A stretch of 64,000 nt of DNA from the NCBI RefSeq assembly GCF_043677095.1, contig NZ_JBHLJR010000006.1:375376-439375 (forward strand), written 5' to 3'. The translations under genes and the position numbers were made by a program. Below are positions 26,657 to 36,146 of the stretch, piece after piece. The DNA comes from Natronococcus roseus. GTDB lineage: Archaea; Halobacteriota; Halobacteria; Halobacteriales; Natrialbaceae. The notes beneath the pieces are model-generated. The model saw only the letters and a program-made list of their open reading frames with translations, was not told where the DNA came from and searched no databases. Each line of letters begins with the position of its first letter. Position 1 is the first letter of the stretch.

Positions 26657-27969
26657 GCGACGACGCGCGGTCTCTCGCCGCGACCGACGGCGCACAGATC
26701 GAACTCGAGGACGTCGCGGTCTCGCTCGGCGACACCGACGTCCTCGAGTCCGTCTCGCTGTCGGTCGAACCCGGCGAGTTCGTCGGCCTGGTCGGCCCCA
26801 ATGGCGCGGGGAAGACGACGCTGCTTCGAGCGATGAGCGGCGCGCTCGAGCCCGATCGCGGAGCGGTGGCCGTCGACGGCGCGCCGCTGCGCGAGCGGTC
26901 CTCGAAGGCCGCGAGCCGGCTGGTCGCGGTCGTCCCCCAGAACACCCGCCTCTCGTTTTCGTTCGACGTCCGGACCGTCGTGGAGATGGGACGGTACCCC
27001 CACCGCTCGCGCTTCTCGCCGCCCGGCGAGGCCGATCGGGCGGCGGTCGATCGCGCCCTCGAGCGCACTCGCACGGCGCAGTTCGCCGACCGACCGATCG
27101 ACGAGGTCAGCGGCGGGGAGCGCCAGCGGGTCGTCCTCGCGCGGGCGATCGCCCAGCAGACCCCCGTTCTCCTGCTCGACGAGCCGACGGCGAGCCTCGA
27201 CGTCAACCACCAGATCGAAACCCTCGAACTCGTTCGCGGGTTCGTCGCGGAGGGCCGCACCGCCGTCGCCGCGATCCACGACCTGAACCTGGCCGCGCGG
27301 TACTGCGATCGACTCGTCATCCTTTCTGATGGGGCCGTCCTCGAGTCGGGCCCACCGGAGTCGGTGCTGAACCGGGACGTCCTCGCCGCGGCGTTCGACG
27401 CGAATGCCGTCGTAACCGAGAGCCCGGTGACGAGGACGCCGACGGTGAGCGCGCTTCGGGCGACCGACGCCGAGGCGACCGTTCCCGATCGGGTCCACGT
27501 CGTCGGCGGTAGCTCGACCGCCGCGAGCGTCGTCGCCGAACTCGCCGCGGCCGACTGTACGTGTACGGTCGGCCCGGTCGCGGGCGGCGACGCCGTCGCC
27601 GAGCTCGCCCGCGGACAGGGGTTCGAGACGATCTCGGTCGAGCCGTTCGCCCCGCTCTCGGACGACGACCGGGAGGCGGTCCGCGGAGCGATCGAGGCCG
27701 CCGGCGTGACGGTCGTCGCCGACCTCGAGGTCGGCGCCGGAAACCAGCTGTTACTCGAGGAACTCGCCGATCGAGAGTCGCTCGTCGTCGTCGAGGACCG
27801 TCCGTTCGCCGAGCGAAACCACGCGGGCGACCGGGCGCGGGCGCTGTACGAGCGCTGCCGGCGACGCGGAACGACGAGTTCGGTAGATCGGGTCCTCGAG
27901 GCGATCGGGGAAGCGAGCGAACGCGCCCGGTCGCAGTCGACGGATGCGGTCACCTCAACGGACGATTGA
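26653..27969 (+). CDS. btuD: vitamin B12 ABC transporter, ATPase with C-terminal extension
   Basis: 438 aa from the GTG at 26653, overlapping the btuC stop. The ABC domain is complete: Walker A GPNGAGKTT (48-56), signature SGGERQ (153-158) and Walker B LLLDEP (173-178). A 160-residue C-terminal region (about 278-438) is not part of the ABC fold. It shows alternating strands and helices (VHVVGGSSTAASVVAELAAA) with a Rossmann-like look and ends in a basic/Ser tail. Haloarchaeal BtuD proteins often carry such an extension; its role is unknown. Confidence 0.93.
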   Translation: MSDDARSLAATDGAQIELEDVAVSLGDTDVLESVSLSVEPGEFVGLVGPNGAGKTTLLRAMSGALEPDRGAVAVDGAPLRERSSKAASRLVAVVPQNTRLSFSFDVRTVVEMGRYPHRSRFSPPGEADRAAVDRALERTRTAQFADRPIDEVSGGERQRVVLARAIAQQTPVLLLDEPTASLDVNHQIETLELVRGFVAEGRTAVAAIHDLNLAARYCDRLVILSDGAVLESGPPESVLNRDVLAAAFDANAVVTESPVTRTPTVSALRATDAEATVPDRVHVVGGSSTAASVVAELAAADCTCTVGPVAGGDAVAELARGQGFETISVEPFAPLSDDDREAVRGAIEAAGVTVVADLEVGAGNQLLLEELADRESLVVVEDRPFAERNHAGDRARALYERCRRRGTTSSVDRVLEAIGEASERARSQSTDAVTSTDD

Positions 27970-28057
27970 GCACGACACGCGAGAGGCGGAGCCGTGGACT
28001 CGTCGGTCCACTGTAACGGACGGACAGCAAGTCCATCTGGAGGGAGGGACGGACAAC

Positions 28058-28083
28058 AGCCCGTTGGATCCACCTAACGGGCT
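28058..28083. terminator. perfect 8-bp hairpin downstream of btuD
   Basis: AGCCCGTT (28058-28065) pairs exactly with AACGGGCT (28076-28083) around a 10-nt loop, about 90 bp after the btuD stop; ATTTC follows. It sits between btuD and the cupredoxin gene, where a transcript end is expected. The true function (terminator, operator or structured leader of the next gene) is not settled by sequence. Confidence 0.45.
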
Positions 28084-28160
28084 ATTTCAGCGAGCTAACC
28101 GAGGTCTGCTCGGAGGAACGAAGCTCCGGGTTTTTGCTCGCCGGCGTGGGGAGTCGATCC

Positions 28161-28739
28161 ATGATCGAGAGCAGCCACACGCGCAGGACGGTGCTGCAAA
28201 TCGCCGCCGCTGCGGCGGCGTCGGCCGGGGGAGTGGGTACCGTCGCGGCACAAGAGGACGACGACGAGGGAGCGGACGACGACACCGATCGGCTCCCAAT
28301 CGTTCTCGGCGCCCGGTCGGAGTACTGGTACGGCGTTGCTCCCGAGGCGATCGAGGGCGAGGAGAATCCGACCCTCGAGTTTGCGGACGGCGAGGCGTAC
28401 GAACTCGTCTGGATCAACCTCGACGGAGCCGAGCACGACCTGGTTCTCGAGTCCGAGGACGGCGAGGAGTTCGCGGTCTCGGACGCAACGGAGACGGCGG
28501 GCGAGGCAGTGTCGATGACCGTCGAGGCGTCGGACGAGATCGACGAGTACTACTGCGGATTCCACCCCGACTCGATGCGCGGCGACGTCGAGTTAAACGG
28601 CGGGTTCGATCGCTCTCGGAGACGCGATCGTGACGAGGATCGCCGCGGTCCACAGCACGATAACGGAGATCACCACCACGACGAAAACGACCGACCCGGT
28701 CTCGCCACTGCTGGCGTCTCGACCCGCGGGCCGGACTGA
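28161..28739 (+). CDS. Tat-exported cupredoxin (blue copper) with His-rich tail
   Basis: 192 aa from the ATG at 28161. The signal SSHTRRTVLQIAAAAAASAG has a twin-arginine motif. The type-1 copper ligands are readable: H92 (GAEHDL), C132, H135 and M139 (YYCGFHPDSM). After the copper fold, the last 45 residues are Arg/Asp-rich and contain a His cluster (HDNGDHHHDEND), which is unusual and could bind metal or result from a lost stop. A probable electron carrier at the outer face. It ends 37 bp before gatE. Confidence 0.85.
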   Translation: MIESSHTRRTVLQIAAAAAASAGGVGTVAAQEDDDEGADDDTDRLPIVLGARSEYWYGVAPEAIEGEENPTLEFADGEAYELVWINLDGAEHDLVLESEDGEEFAVSDATETAGEAVSMTVEASDEIDEYYCGFHPDSMRGDVELNGGFDRSRRRDRDEDRRGPQHDNGDHHHDENDRPGLATAGVSTRGPD

Positions 28740-28742
28740 ACG

Positions 28743-28751
28743 GTTTTTTAC
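28743..28751 (+). promoter_or_regulatory. TATA box of gatE
   Basis: TTTTTTACC is centred about 29 nt upstream of the gatE ATG at 28776, in an otherwise G+C-rich gap. This implies that gatE has its own leaderless promoter rather than depending on the cupredoxin gene. Confidence 0.5.
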
Positions 28752-28775
28752 CCTCGCGCGCCAGAGTGGCCGTCA

Positions 28776-30644
28776 ATGACCGAGTACGACTACGACGAGC
28801 TCGGACTCGTCGCCGGGCTGGAGATCCACCAGCAACTCGACACGGCGACGAAGCTGTTCTGCCAGTGTCCGACCGAACTGCGCGAACCCGAGGAATCGAC
28901 GCGGCGGTTCACGCGCTATCTTCACCCCACTCGCAGCGAGCTGGGCGAGATCGACGACGCGGCCTTAGAGGAGAGCAAGGTCGACCGCGAGTTCGAGTAC
29001 CTCGCGTACGACTCGACCTGTCTCGTCGAGGAGGACGACGAGCCGCCCCACGAGCTCGACGACGAGGCTCTCGAGACGACCCTCGAGGTGGCCCAGCTGA
29101 TGGAGATGGACCCGGTCGATCAGGCCCACGTCATGCGAAAGCTGGTCGTCGACGGCTCGAACACGTCGGGGTTCCAGCGCTCGACGCTGATCGCCACCGG
29201 CGGTGAGATCGAGACCGGCGACGGTCCAGTGGGGATCGAGGACCTGCTGCTCGAGGAGGAGAGCGCCCAGCGCGTCGAGGAGACCGACGACGGGGTTCGA
29301 TACAGCCTCGATCGCCTCGGCATCCCGCTGGTCGAGATCGGCACCAGTCCGGACATCTCGTCGCCGGAGCAGGCCCTCGAGGCCGCCGAGCGGATCGGGA
29401 TGCTGCTTCGCTCGACGGGGAAGGTCAAGCGCGGTCTGGGGACGATCCGCCAGGACGTCAACGTCTCGATCGCCGAGGGCGCTCGCGTCGAGATCAAGGG
29501 CGTTCAGAGTCTGGACGACATTGACGACATCGTTCGCAACGAGGTCGCCCGCCAGGTCGAACTCGTCGAGATCCGCGGCGAACTCGCGGACCGGGAGGCG
29601 TCCGTAGGCGCGATCCAGGATACGAGCGACGTCTTCGAGGATACCGACAGCGGCGTCATCGGCGGTGCCCTGAGCTCCGGCGGGTCCGTGATGGCGGTTC
29701 TCCTCGAGGGGTTCGACGGTCTCGTGGGTCGCGAGATCGCCCCCGACCGCCGTCTCGGTACCGAGTTCTCGGACCACGCGAAGCGCCACGGTGCGGGCGG
29801 GATCTTCCACACCGACGAGCTGCCCGCCTACGGCGTCACCGACGAGGAGGTCGCCGAGCTCCGGGAAGCCGTCGGTGCGGAGCCGGAGGACGCCGTCGCC
29901 GTCGTCGCCGACGACACCGCGACCGCCGAGTCGGCGATCGAGGCGGTCGCCGAGCGCGCCCGGACGGCCCTCGAGGGCGTCCCCGAGGAGACTCGCGGCG
30001 CGAACGACGACGGAACGACCCGCTACCTGCGTCCGCTGCCCGGCGCGGCGCGGATGTATCCCGAGACGGACGTCCCGCCCGTCGAGCCGGATCCGAGCGA
30101 GGTGCCCGAGCCCGAGCTTCTGACCGAGAAGGTCGAGCGCTATCAGGCGGAGTTCGACCTCGGCGAGGGGCTGGCCGAGCAGGTCGCCTACGGTCGTCGG
30201 ATGTCGCTGTTCGAGGATATCGTCGCCGACGGGATCGACCCGACGCTCGCGGCCTCGACCCTCGAGTCGACGCTGACCGAGCTGCGGCGGGACGACGTCC
30301 CCGTCGAGAACCTCGAGCGCGAGCACCTCGAGGCGGTGCTCGAGATGGCCGACAGCGGTGACCTCCCCAACGAGGGTGTGGGTGACCTGCTCGCGGCGCT
30401 CGCCGAGGAGCCCGATCGCACGGCCGAGGAGGCCGCCGAGGCGGAAGGTCTCGGCGGCGCGGACGAAAGCGAGGTCCGCGAGGCCGTCGTCGAGGTCGTC
30501 GAGCGAAACGAAGATCAGGTCGAAGCGGAGGGGATGCAGGCGTTCTCCGGACTCATGGGCGAGTGTATGGGCACGCTTCGCGGGAAGGCCGACGGCGACC
30601 TCGTCAGTCGACTGCTGCGCGAGGAGATCCAGCAGCGGGCCTGA
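28776..30644 (+). CDS. gatE: Glu-tRNA(Gln) amidotransferase subunit E
   Basis: 622 aa. The archaea-specific GatDE enzyme converts misacylated Glu-tRNA-Gln to Gln-tRNA-Gln. GatE holds the kinase/transamidase active site and receives ammonia from GatD. The N-terminus GLVAGLEIHQQLDTATKLFC is diagnostic, as is KRGLGTIRQDVNVSI. An AspRS-like insertion (about 290-420) distinguishes GatE from GatB, and a YqeY-like tail closes the protein (FSGLMGECMGTLRGKADG). gatD is not in this window. Confidence 0.97.
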   Translation: MTEYDYDELGLVAGLEIHQQLDTATKLFCQCPTELREPEESTRRFTRYLHPTRSELGEIDDAALEESKVDREFEYLAYDSTCLVEEDDEPPHELDDEALETTLEVAQLMEMDPVDQAHVMRKLVVDGSNTSGFQRSTLIATGGEIETGDGPVGIEDLLLEEESAQRVEETDDGVRYSLDRLGIPLVEIGTSPDISSPEQALEAAERIGMLLRSTGKVKRGLGTIRQDVNVSIAEGARVEIKGVQSLDDIDDIVRNEVARQVELVEIRGELADREASVGAIQDTSDVFEDTDSGVIGGALSSGGSVMAVLLEGFDGLVGREIAPDRRLGTEFSDHAKRHGAGGIFHTDELPAYGVTDEEVAELREAVGAEPEDAVAVVADDTATAESAIEAVAERARTALEGVPEETRGANDDGTTRYLRPLPGAARMYPETDVPPVEPDPSEVPEPELLTEKVERYQAEFDLGEGLAEQVAYGRRMSLFEDIVADGIDPTLAASTLESTLTELRRDDVPVENLEREHLEAVLEMADSGDLPNEGVGDLLAALAEEPDRTAEEAAEAEGLGGADESEVREAVVEVVERNEDQVEAEGMQAFSGLMGECMGTLRGKADGDLVSRLLREEIQQRA

Positions 30645-30887
30645 GCCGGACTGTCCGGGCGCTCGTGTCCCGGTCCCGACCCGACTGGAAGCGAGATCGG
30701 TCGCAACCGGAACGGCCACCCTCTCCGGGAGCGTCCCTCGAGCCGGTCGGCTGACACGCTGGCGGGCCGAAGCCGGTGGGGAAACGGCGACTACAGCCGA
30801 GGCCGTCCGCGGATACGTCCTACTCGAGTTCCTACGTTCCGGGAACAGGGGACGGCTACTACCAGCCTGTGTCGTCACGCAAAATAC

Positions 30888-31394
30888 GTGCGTATCGCAG
30901 ATCTCGTCGAGTCGGAGAACTCGCCGTGGTTCGTGCTCGTTCGACTGGCCGTCGGGTTCGTCTTTCTCACCGAGGGTCTCAACAAGTTCGTCAATCCGGG
31001 CGAACGCGGTGCGGGCCGGTTCGCGGACCTCGGCTTTCCCGCCCCCGAGCTCGTCGCGGGGTCGGTCGCCGTCCTCGAGATCGTCGGCGGCGCGTTGCTC
31101 CTGGTCGGATTGCTGAGTCGGCTCGCGGCGCTCCTGCTCGCGATCGCCGCGTTGCACGCGATACTGCTCACCAAGATCCCGGTACTGCTCGGGACGCCGA
31201 TCGGTCCGTTCGTCGGCGTGAGCCAGGAATTCACCGGCCTGTGGGGCTTCCTGTACGCGTGGCGACTCGACTTCACGATGTTCGTCACGTCGGTGTTCGT
31301 CCTGATCGTCGGCCCCGGCGAGTGGTCGCTCGATCATCGGCTGGCCGATCGGCCGGATATTCTCGGACGGACCGTCCGTGCGCTTGGCGTGTAG
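30888..31394 (+). CDS. DoxX family membrane protein
   Basis: 168 aa with a GTG start at 30888. Four membrane helices (about 14-32, 54-74, 78-98 and 125-143) and the DoxX hallmark LRLAVG/GLNKFVNP near the first helix. DoxX proteins are linked to quinol oxidases or thiosulfate:quinone oxidoreductases in some archaea, but many members have no assigned role. There is no partner gene here. About 240 bp without features precedes it. Confidence 0.85.
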   Translation: MRIADLVESENSPWFVLVRLAVGFVFLTEGLNKFVNPGERGAGRFADLGFPAPELVAGSVAVLEIVGGALLLVGLLSRLAALLLAIAALHAILLTKIPVLLGTPIGPFVGVSQEFTGLWGFLYAWRLDFTMFVTSVFVLIVGPGEWSLDHRLADRPDILGRTVRALGV

Positions 31395-31464
31395 AACCGA
31401 ACAGCTGGGATCCTCGGTTCGCGTTCACCGAGCGAGAGGACGGGATCGAGCGAAAACGGACGAA

Positions 31465-32796
31465 TTACTGGTAGGCCTCGAACTCCTGGCCGAAGAGTGC
31501 GAAGTAGACGACGCCGATCATCCCGACGACCGTGGCGATCGTAAAGGAGAGTTCGGGGCTGACGAACTGCCAGAGGAACCCGCCCAGCGCGCCGCTGGGG
31601 ATCACGATCGCGCCGCGGATCAGGTAGTACGAACCCGTCACGCGGCCGCCGGCCCCCTGTTCGGCCGGGCCGACGACCAGCGCCTTGTGTGCGGGGAGGC
31701 CCGCAAAGCGCAGTCCCGAGAAGGCAAATAGCGCGATCAGGAGCCAGGCTTCGTTCCCGGCGACGTACTGGGGGCCGAAGATCAGCAGGACGGGAAAGAT
31801 CGCGTAGACGAAGAATCCGAGCCCGACGACCGGTTTGAGGCCGACGTACTCGGCGACCTTGGCCGTCGGTGCCATCGTCAACAGCGCGACGAACATCTCG
31901 ACTCCCAGGAGGACGCCGAAGAAGGCCGCGGGCGAGAGGTCGATCGTCCCCACAAGAGGCAAGGAGAGCGTCAGTCCGATCTCGAGCAGCTGGGTGATCA
32001 CGAGGATGAAGAAGGCGTAGACCATTCCGTTGGCGAAGCGGACGAACGTGTCTGCCACGAGCAGCGGTCGCAGCGGGTCCGGCAGCGCCTGCAGGTCGTC
32101 GACGATCTGGCCGACCCCCTCGAACTCCTTGCCAACGGAGTCGGCGTCGGCTTCGTACAGCAAGTGCTGGACGATCGTCCCGAGGACGGCGAAGACGATC
32201 GCGATTACGAGCACCCAGAGGAAGCCGGGCATGAGTTCGTCGGCGACCAGGGCTGCGACGATCAGCGGGGCGATCAGGAACGCCGTCCGGCGGAACGTCT
32301 CCGTGCTAGCGAACCCGCGGGCCAGCCGGCTCGGCTCGGTCGCCTGCTTGACGATCGCGTAGTGGCCGCCGATGCCGAACGATTTCCAGCACTGGGCGAG
32401 CAGGAGGCCGACGAACACCCACACCCACGGCTCGAGGACGACGACGCCGAGATCGATCGCCGGGACGTACGCGGAGCCGAGCCAGATCGCGAAGCCGAAC
32501 GTCGAGAGAAAGCCGAAGACCGTCAGGGCGTACCGCGAGCCCACCCGATCGGAGACGATCCCGCCGTAGTAGGGGTAGACGGCACCGATGACGTTGCCGA
32601 GCGTGGCGAACAGCCCGACGACGAACCCGCCCGCGCCGAGGTACACGAGGTAGTCCGGAAGAAAGCGGTTCGTCATCTGAAAGCCCAGGCTGAACGCGAA
32701 CATCGCCAGCGACAGCACCAGCACGTCCCGCTGTAGCGAGAAGAACTGCCGAAACGCGTCGAGCGGGCCGGCGACCTCGGCTTGCTCCTGTGCCAT
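31465..32796 (-). CDS. major facilitator superfamily transporter
   Basis: 443 aa, about twelve hydrophobic segments, with the characteristic loop 2-3 region (GGIVSDRVGSRYALTVFGF). Between the two six-helix halves lies a soluble acidic loop (about 215-245). There is no signal peptide, and the first 25 residues are cytoplasmic. The substrate cannot be predicted. It is convergent with the DoxX gene, with 70 bp between stops. Upstream is a gene-poor stretch. Confidence 0.9.
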   Translation of the reverse strand: MAQEQAEVAGPLDAFRQFFSLQRDVLVLSLAMFAFSLGFQMTNRFLPDYLVYLGAGGFVVGLFATLGNVIGAVYPYYGGIVSDRVGSRYALTVFGFLSTFGFAIWLGSAYVPAIDLGVVVLEPWVWVFVGLLLAQCWKSFGIGGHYAIVKQATEPSRLARGFASTETFRRTAFLIAPLIVAALVADELMPGFLWVLVIAIVFAVLGTIVQHLLYEADADSVGKEFEGVGQIVDDLQALPDPLRPLLVADTFVRFANGMVYAFFILVITQLLEIGLTLSLPLVGTIDLSPAAFFGVLLGVEMFVALLTMAPTAKVAEYVGLKPVVGLGFFVYAIFPVLLIFGPQYVAGNEAWLLIALFAFSGLRFAGLPAHKALVVGPAEQGAGGRVTGSYYLIRGAIVIPSGALGGFLWQFVSPELSFTIATVVGMIGVVYFALFGQEFEAYQ

Positions 32797-33442
32797 GGTA
32801 CAGAGTGGAACGGTACCGGATCAAAGTTCCAGCGGAATCGGTGATCTACGTAGAGGGTCGTAGTGTGCTCGAGACGGCAACTCGTTCCGCATAGGCAGAG
32901 ACGGTACTACTGTGAAAGAGCAGCAATCGTAGCACCCGCGGGAGACCATCGGGAGCGAGCGGCCTTTTAACGTAGCTTTTTAGAGTCGAGTGGGACCGCC
33001 CGTCCCACTGACCACGCGAATAGTACGAAACCAAAGCCCTCGCATACCGTACGAACGGTGTGCGGTTCGGAAAGAACGCAGTAAGCGAAAACCGCGATGT
33101 GAACAAGGAACCGAGTGAGCCGTGAATGAGGCTACGCGTCCGTGAGCAGAGAGTGGTGGGCGAGCAATGGGAGCAAACTCGACAAAGAAGGAGCGTCTCC
33201 CATCTTCATGCAACGGATTGCTTCTCAGCATAAAAAATGTAGAGGGTCTCTATCTGCTGAAGCAGCGAGTTCTAACTACCCCGACGATAACGTCGCCATT
33301 CATCGGATTTTCGTGGGATTCGAGTGATCGTCGTCGAGTATCCACCGAACCGCGTCGTTGACCGTCGGATTGTCGGCTCGTAAACCACTCCACTACACCT
33401 ACTTTACGGACAGGTAGACCTATCGGACGGGAACCGGGCCGC
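32797..33442. other. 646-bp gene-poor stretch with hairpins, probable mobile-element debris
   Basis: No coding frame with haloarchaeal character. AGTGGGAC (32989-32996) pairs exactly with GTCCCACT (33002-33009). GCATACCGT (33042-33050) pairs 8 of 9 with ACGGTGTGC (33055-33063). A following stretch (AAGGAACCGAGTGAGCCGTG) has the GAGTGA-type composition seen at 10.1 and 21.6 kb. The A+T content rises near 33220-33320. There is no transposase fragment. Confidence 0.5.
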
Positions 33443-35125
33443 CTACAGCGCGCCGAACCCCTGGGGTGGACGGCGCAGGGCCGAGGCCCGTTCGTAGGCT
33501 GAGGCCATCCCGATCAGGTCCGGTTCGCTGAACGGCCGCGAGAGAAACGAGAGCCCGACCGGAAGCGCGGGATCGGAAGTGTACCCCGCGGGGACGGTGA
33601 TACTGGGGAAGTTGGCCGCAGGACTGAACGTTCGCATAGAGGGGCTTATGTCGTCGGGAATCTCCCGATCCTCACCGACGACCGCCGGCGTGCGGTTGTC
33701 CGTGGGGTAGACGAGCGCGTCGAGGTCGTCGTCGGCCAGCACGGCGAACATCCCCTCACGGAGCGTTTGCTGGTCGCGCAGCGCCCCCAGATAATCGACG
33801 TTCTCGTCGAGCCCCTCCGGGTCGACCTCGAGGGCGGCTTCGAACAGTCCGAGGATCGAGCCTTCGATCGTCTCGGAGTCGAGGACCTCCTGCATCGAGT
33901 CGACCGGCGCCGCGTCGCCGAGACTCTCAAGATAGGCGTTGAACTCGCGGCGATACTCGTAGGTGATGAGGTCGCCGGCCAGCCCGCTCGCAATCTCTTG
34001 GAGCTCCTCGGGGATCTCGACGGGATCAACGACTGTTGCACCGCAGGCTTCGATCGTCTCGAGACCTGACTCGAAGCGCTCGACGACCTGTGCGGGCTGT
34101 CCGACATCGATTCCGGTCGCTTCGGGGTCGTCGGGAATGAGCTCACGAGGGACGCCGACTCGGACGCCCTCGAGCCCGCCGGGTTCGAGGAACGACGTGT
34201 AAGGATCCTCAGGAATGTTATCGACCCCTTCGGCGGTGACGGAATCCGCCGGATCGTAGCCGACCATGACGTCGAGTAGCCGCGCGGCGTCGGCGACGGT
34301 TCGGGTCATCGGTCCGGCGGTGTCGAGCGTGCTGCTGAGCGGGATGATCCCGTCACGACTGATCAGCCCCGTCGTCGGCTGAATCCCGACCAGCGAGTTC
34401 GACGTCGCTGGACCTAGTATCGACCCGCTCGTTTCTGTCCCGATGCCGATTGTCCCGAGGTTCGCCGCGACCGACGCCCCCGTCCCCGCGCTCGAGCCCG
34501 ACGGGTTCCGCTCCGTGTCGTAGGGGTTGTACGTCTGGCCGCCGAGCGAACTCAACGACCCGGAGGCAAACTCCCCTGTGTTCACCTTCGCGAGGACGAC
34601 CGCACCGGCCTCACGAAGGCGCTCGACGACGAAGGCGTCCGCGGGCGGGACAGTGTCTTCGAACAGCACGTTCCCGCCCGACGTCGGTAGGTCAGCTGTA
34701 TTAAAGATGTCCTTGACCATCAGGGGGATGCCGTGGAGCGGGCCAACTGGCCCCGACTCCGCGAACGCCTCGTCGAGTTCCTCGGCCCGGTCGATCGCGC
34801 CCTCGTTGAGCGTAATGACCGAATTGAGCTCGTCGTCGTAGGCGTCGATTCGCTCGACGTAGCGTTCGGTGAGTTCCCGCGCAGTCAGTTCGCCGCCTTC
34901 GAAGGCCGCGTGTACCTCCGCGACGGTCGTCTCGAGCAGGTCGAACGACTCGGATGCCGATGTTCCCATGGCAGCGGTGCTGGCCACCAAGCTCCCGGCG
35001 CCGGCCACGCCCGCGGCTTTCAGTACGGACCGTCGGCCAAGGGGCGAGCTGCGAGCTGAGGCCTCGACCCCCTTGTCATTTGTCGATCCACCTTTGATCG
35101 CCTTTCTTTCCAGTTCTTCCTTCAT
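33443..35125 (-). CDS. amidase signature family enzyme with Tat signal
   Basis: 560 aa. A long N-region is followed by LGRRSVLKAAGVAGAGSLVA (about 29-48), a twin-arginine signal. The amidase triad is recognisable: lysine in MVKDIFN (about K138), cis-serine in NPSGSSAGTGAS and nucleophile serine in IGTETSGSILGPA. Such enzymes hydrolyse amide bonds of varied substrates. Export suggests scavenging of external amides or peptides. It is a single gene between two gene-poor stretches. Confidence 0.92.
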   Translation of the reverse strand: MKEELERKAIKGGSTNDKGVEASARSSPLGRRSVLKAAGVAGAGSLVASTAAMGTSASESFDLLETTVAEVHAAFEGGELTARELTERYVERIDAYDDELNSVITLNEGAIDRAEELDEAFAESGPVGPLHGIPLMVKDIFNTADLPTSGGNVLFEDTVPPADAFVVERLREAGAVVLAKVNTGEFASGSLSSLGGQTYNPYDTERNPSGSSAGTGASVAANLGTIGIGTETSGSILGPATSNSLVGIQPTTGLISRDGIIPLSSTLDTAGPMTRTVADAARLLDVMVGYDPADSVTAEGVDNIPEDPYTSFLEPGGLEGVRVGVPRELIPDDPEATGIDVGQPAQVVERFESGLETIEACGATVVDPVEIPEELQEIASGLAGDLITYEYRREFNAYLESLGDAAPVDSMQEVLDSETIEGSILGLFEAALEVDPEGLDENVDYLGALRDQQTLREGMFAVLADDDLDALVYPTDNRTPAVVGEDREIPDDISPSMRTFSPAANFPSITVPAGYTSDPALPVGLSFLSRPFSEPDLIGMASAYERASALRRPPQGFGAL

Positions 35126-35480
35126 CAGATACCGTGTTAGACTCTACGAATATCAATCTTGACCAACCGGAATTGGGCTATTGTACTTTATTTCTGGGTA
35201 TAGTTCGTACAACCCTGCATCGTTATAGGATATTTAACGCAGTCTCCCTATCTGAAGATATTTTAGAGAATGTCGAATCTACAACGGTAGTTATGTACGC
35301 TCCAGCACCAACAGGGAGCCTGCGACGATTACTGTTAGATCTTAATAAGATTTCACTAAGTACCTTCTTCAAGATCAAACATAGATTTGAGTGGCCCCAT
35401 CCGTTCAGTGCATACTCGCTACGTACCGGTCCTCGGAACCACGGCGACGATGATCAAGTTCGAAGGCGCTATCGATCCGC
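35126..35480. other. 355-bp A+T-rich intergenic island
   Basis: From about 35150 to 35410 the base composition drops well below the chromosome average (TTAGATCTTAATAAG, ATAGGATATTTAACG). A 116-codon frame crosses it on the plus strand, but it is not acidic, ends in Arg-rich sequence and resembles nothing known to me. The amidase promoter must lie at the left end. The rest may be foreign or decayed DNA, or an untranslated RNA. Confidence 0.45.
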
Positions 35481-35960
35481 TTAGTCGACCAGTTCCTCGA
35501 GCAACGTTTCCAACTCGTAGCTCTGTAAGGCCTCCCGCTCCTCGATCGCCGAGATGACGAACGTCGAGTCGGTGCGGTCGACGCCCTCGAGCTGTTCGAA
35601 CTCGGCGATCAGCCGTTCGACCATCCCGCTCTCGCTGAGGCGGGCGACGACGATGAAGTCGGTCTCGCCCATCGTGAAGTAGACGTTCGTCACGCCCTCG
35701 ACGGTCAGCAGGCGGTCCGCGAACTCCTCGTAGGAACCCCTGTAGTCGGCGTGGATCTCGACGATGACGGTGACGTCGAGGCCGAGCTCCTCGAGGTCGA
35801 TCTCGTAGCGGTCGTTCGCGATGATCCCCTCCTCGCGGAGGTTGTTGAGCCGGTAGTGGATCGTCGACACTGGAATTCCCGTCGCCTCGTGGAGCGCTTC
35901 GGGGCTGCCCGTCTCGCGCTCGGAGATTGCCTTCAGCAGGCGCACGTCGCGTTCATCCAT
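35481..35960 (-). CDS. Lrp/AsnC family transcriptional regulator
   Basis: 159 aa from the ATG at 35960 (MDERDVRLLKAISERETGSP), the usual family start. The frame runs 42 codons further up, into sequence that looks like a leader. The HTH lies at about 5-50 (ALHEATGIPVSTIHYRLNNL) and the RAM ligand-binding domain at about 65-140 (VIVEIHADYRGSYEEFADRL). Such proteins form octamers and respond to amino acids. It is divergent from the EamA exporter at 36147, which is its most likely target. Confidence 0.92.
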   Translation of the reverse strand: MDERDVRLLKAISERETGSPEALHEATGIPVSTIHYRLNNLREEGIIANDRYEIDLEELGLDVTVIVEIHADYRGSYEEFADRLLTVEGVTNVYFTMGETDFIVVARLSESGMVERLIAEFEQLEGVDRTDSTFVISAIEEREALQSYELETLLEELVD

Positions 35961-36146
35961 ACCGCGAGTTCGAGCGATGACGTGATCGGCCTTTCGACTC
36001 AGACGCTCGAGGTTGGATATTTCTCTAATAGTAACCCCTCTTTTCGGGGACTGGCTCGGATCGAATTCATATGTGTAATTCTGCATCCGATCTCGTGAGT
36101 GTTATTGTAGAAGGGTCTAAGTACGTCGACTGATTTCGAACGTTCT

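Noticed and set aside
28593..28772. A hydrophobic frame on the minus strand over the cupredoxin tail
   Set aside because: It has no ATG, GTG or TTG before the hydrophobic helix and runs from a stop at the gatE start to a stop inside the cupredoxin gene, so it cannot be a normal gene.
28965..31337. A 790-codon open frame on the minus strand
   Set aside because: Antisense shadow of gatE and the DoxX gene, with no domain resemblance, while both plus-strand genes have clear signatures.
35134..35484. A 116-codon frame in the A+T-rich island
   Set aside because: Not acidic, no recognisable domain, ends in Arg-rich sequence, and its start is a GTG without a credible promoter.
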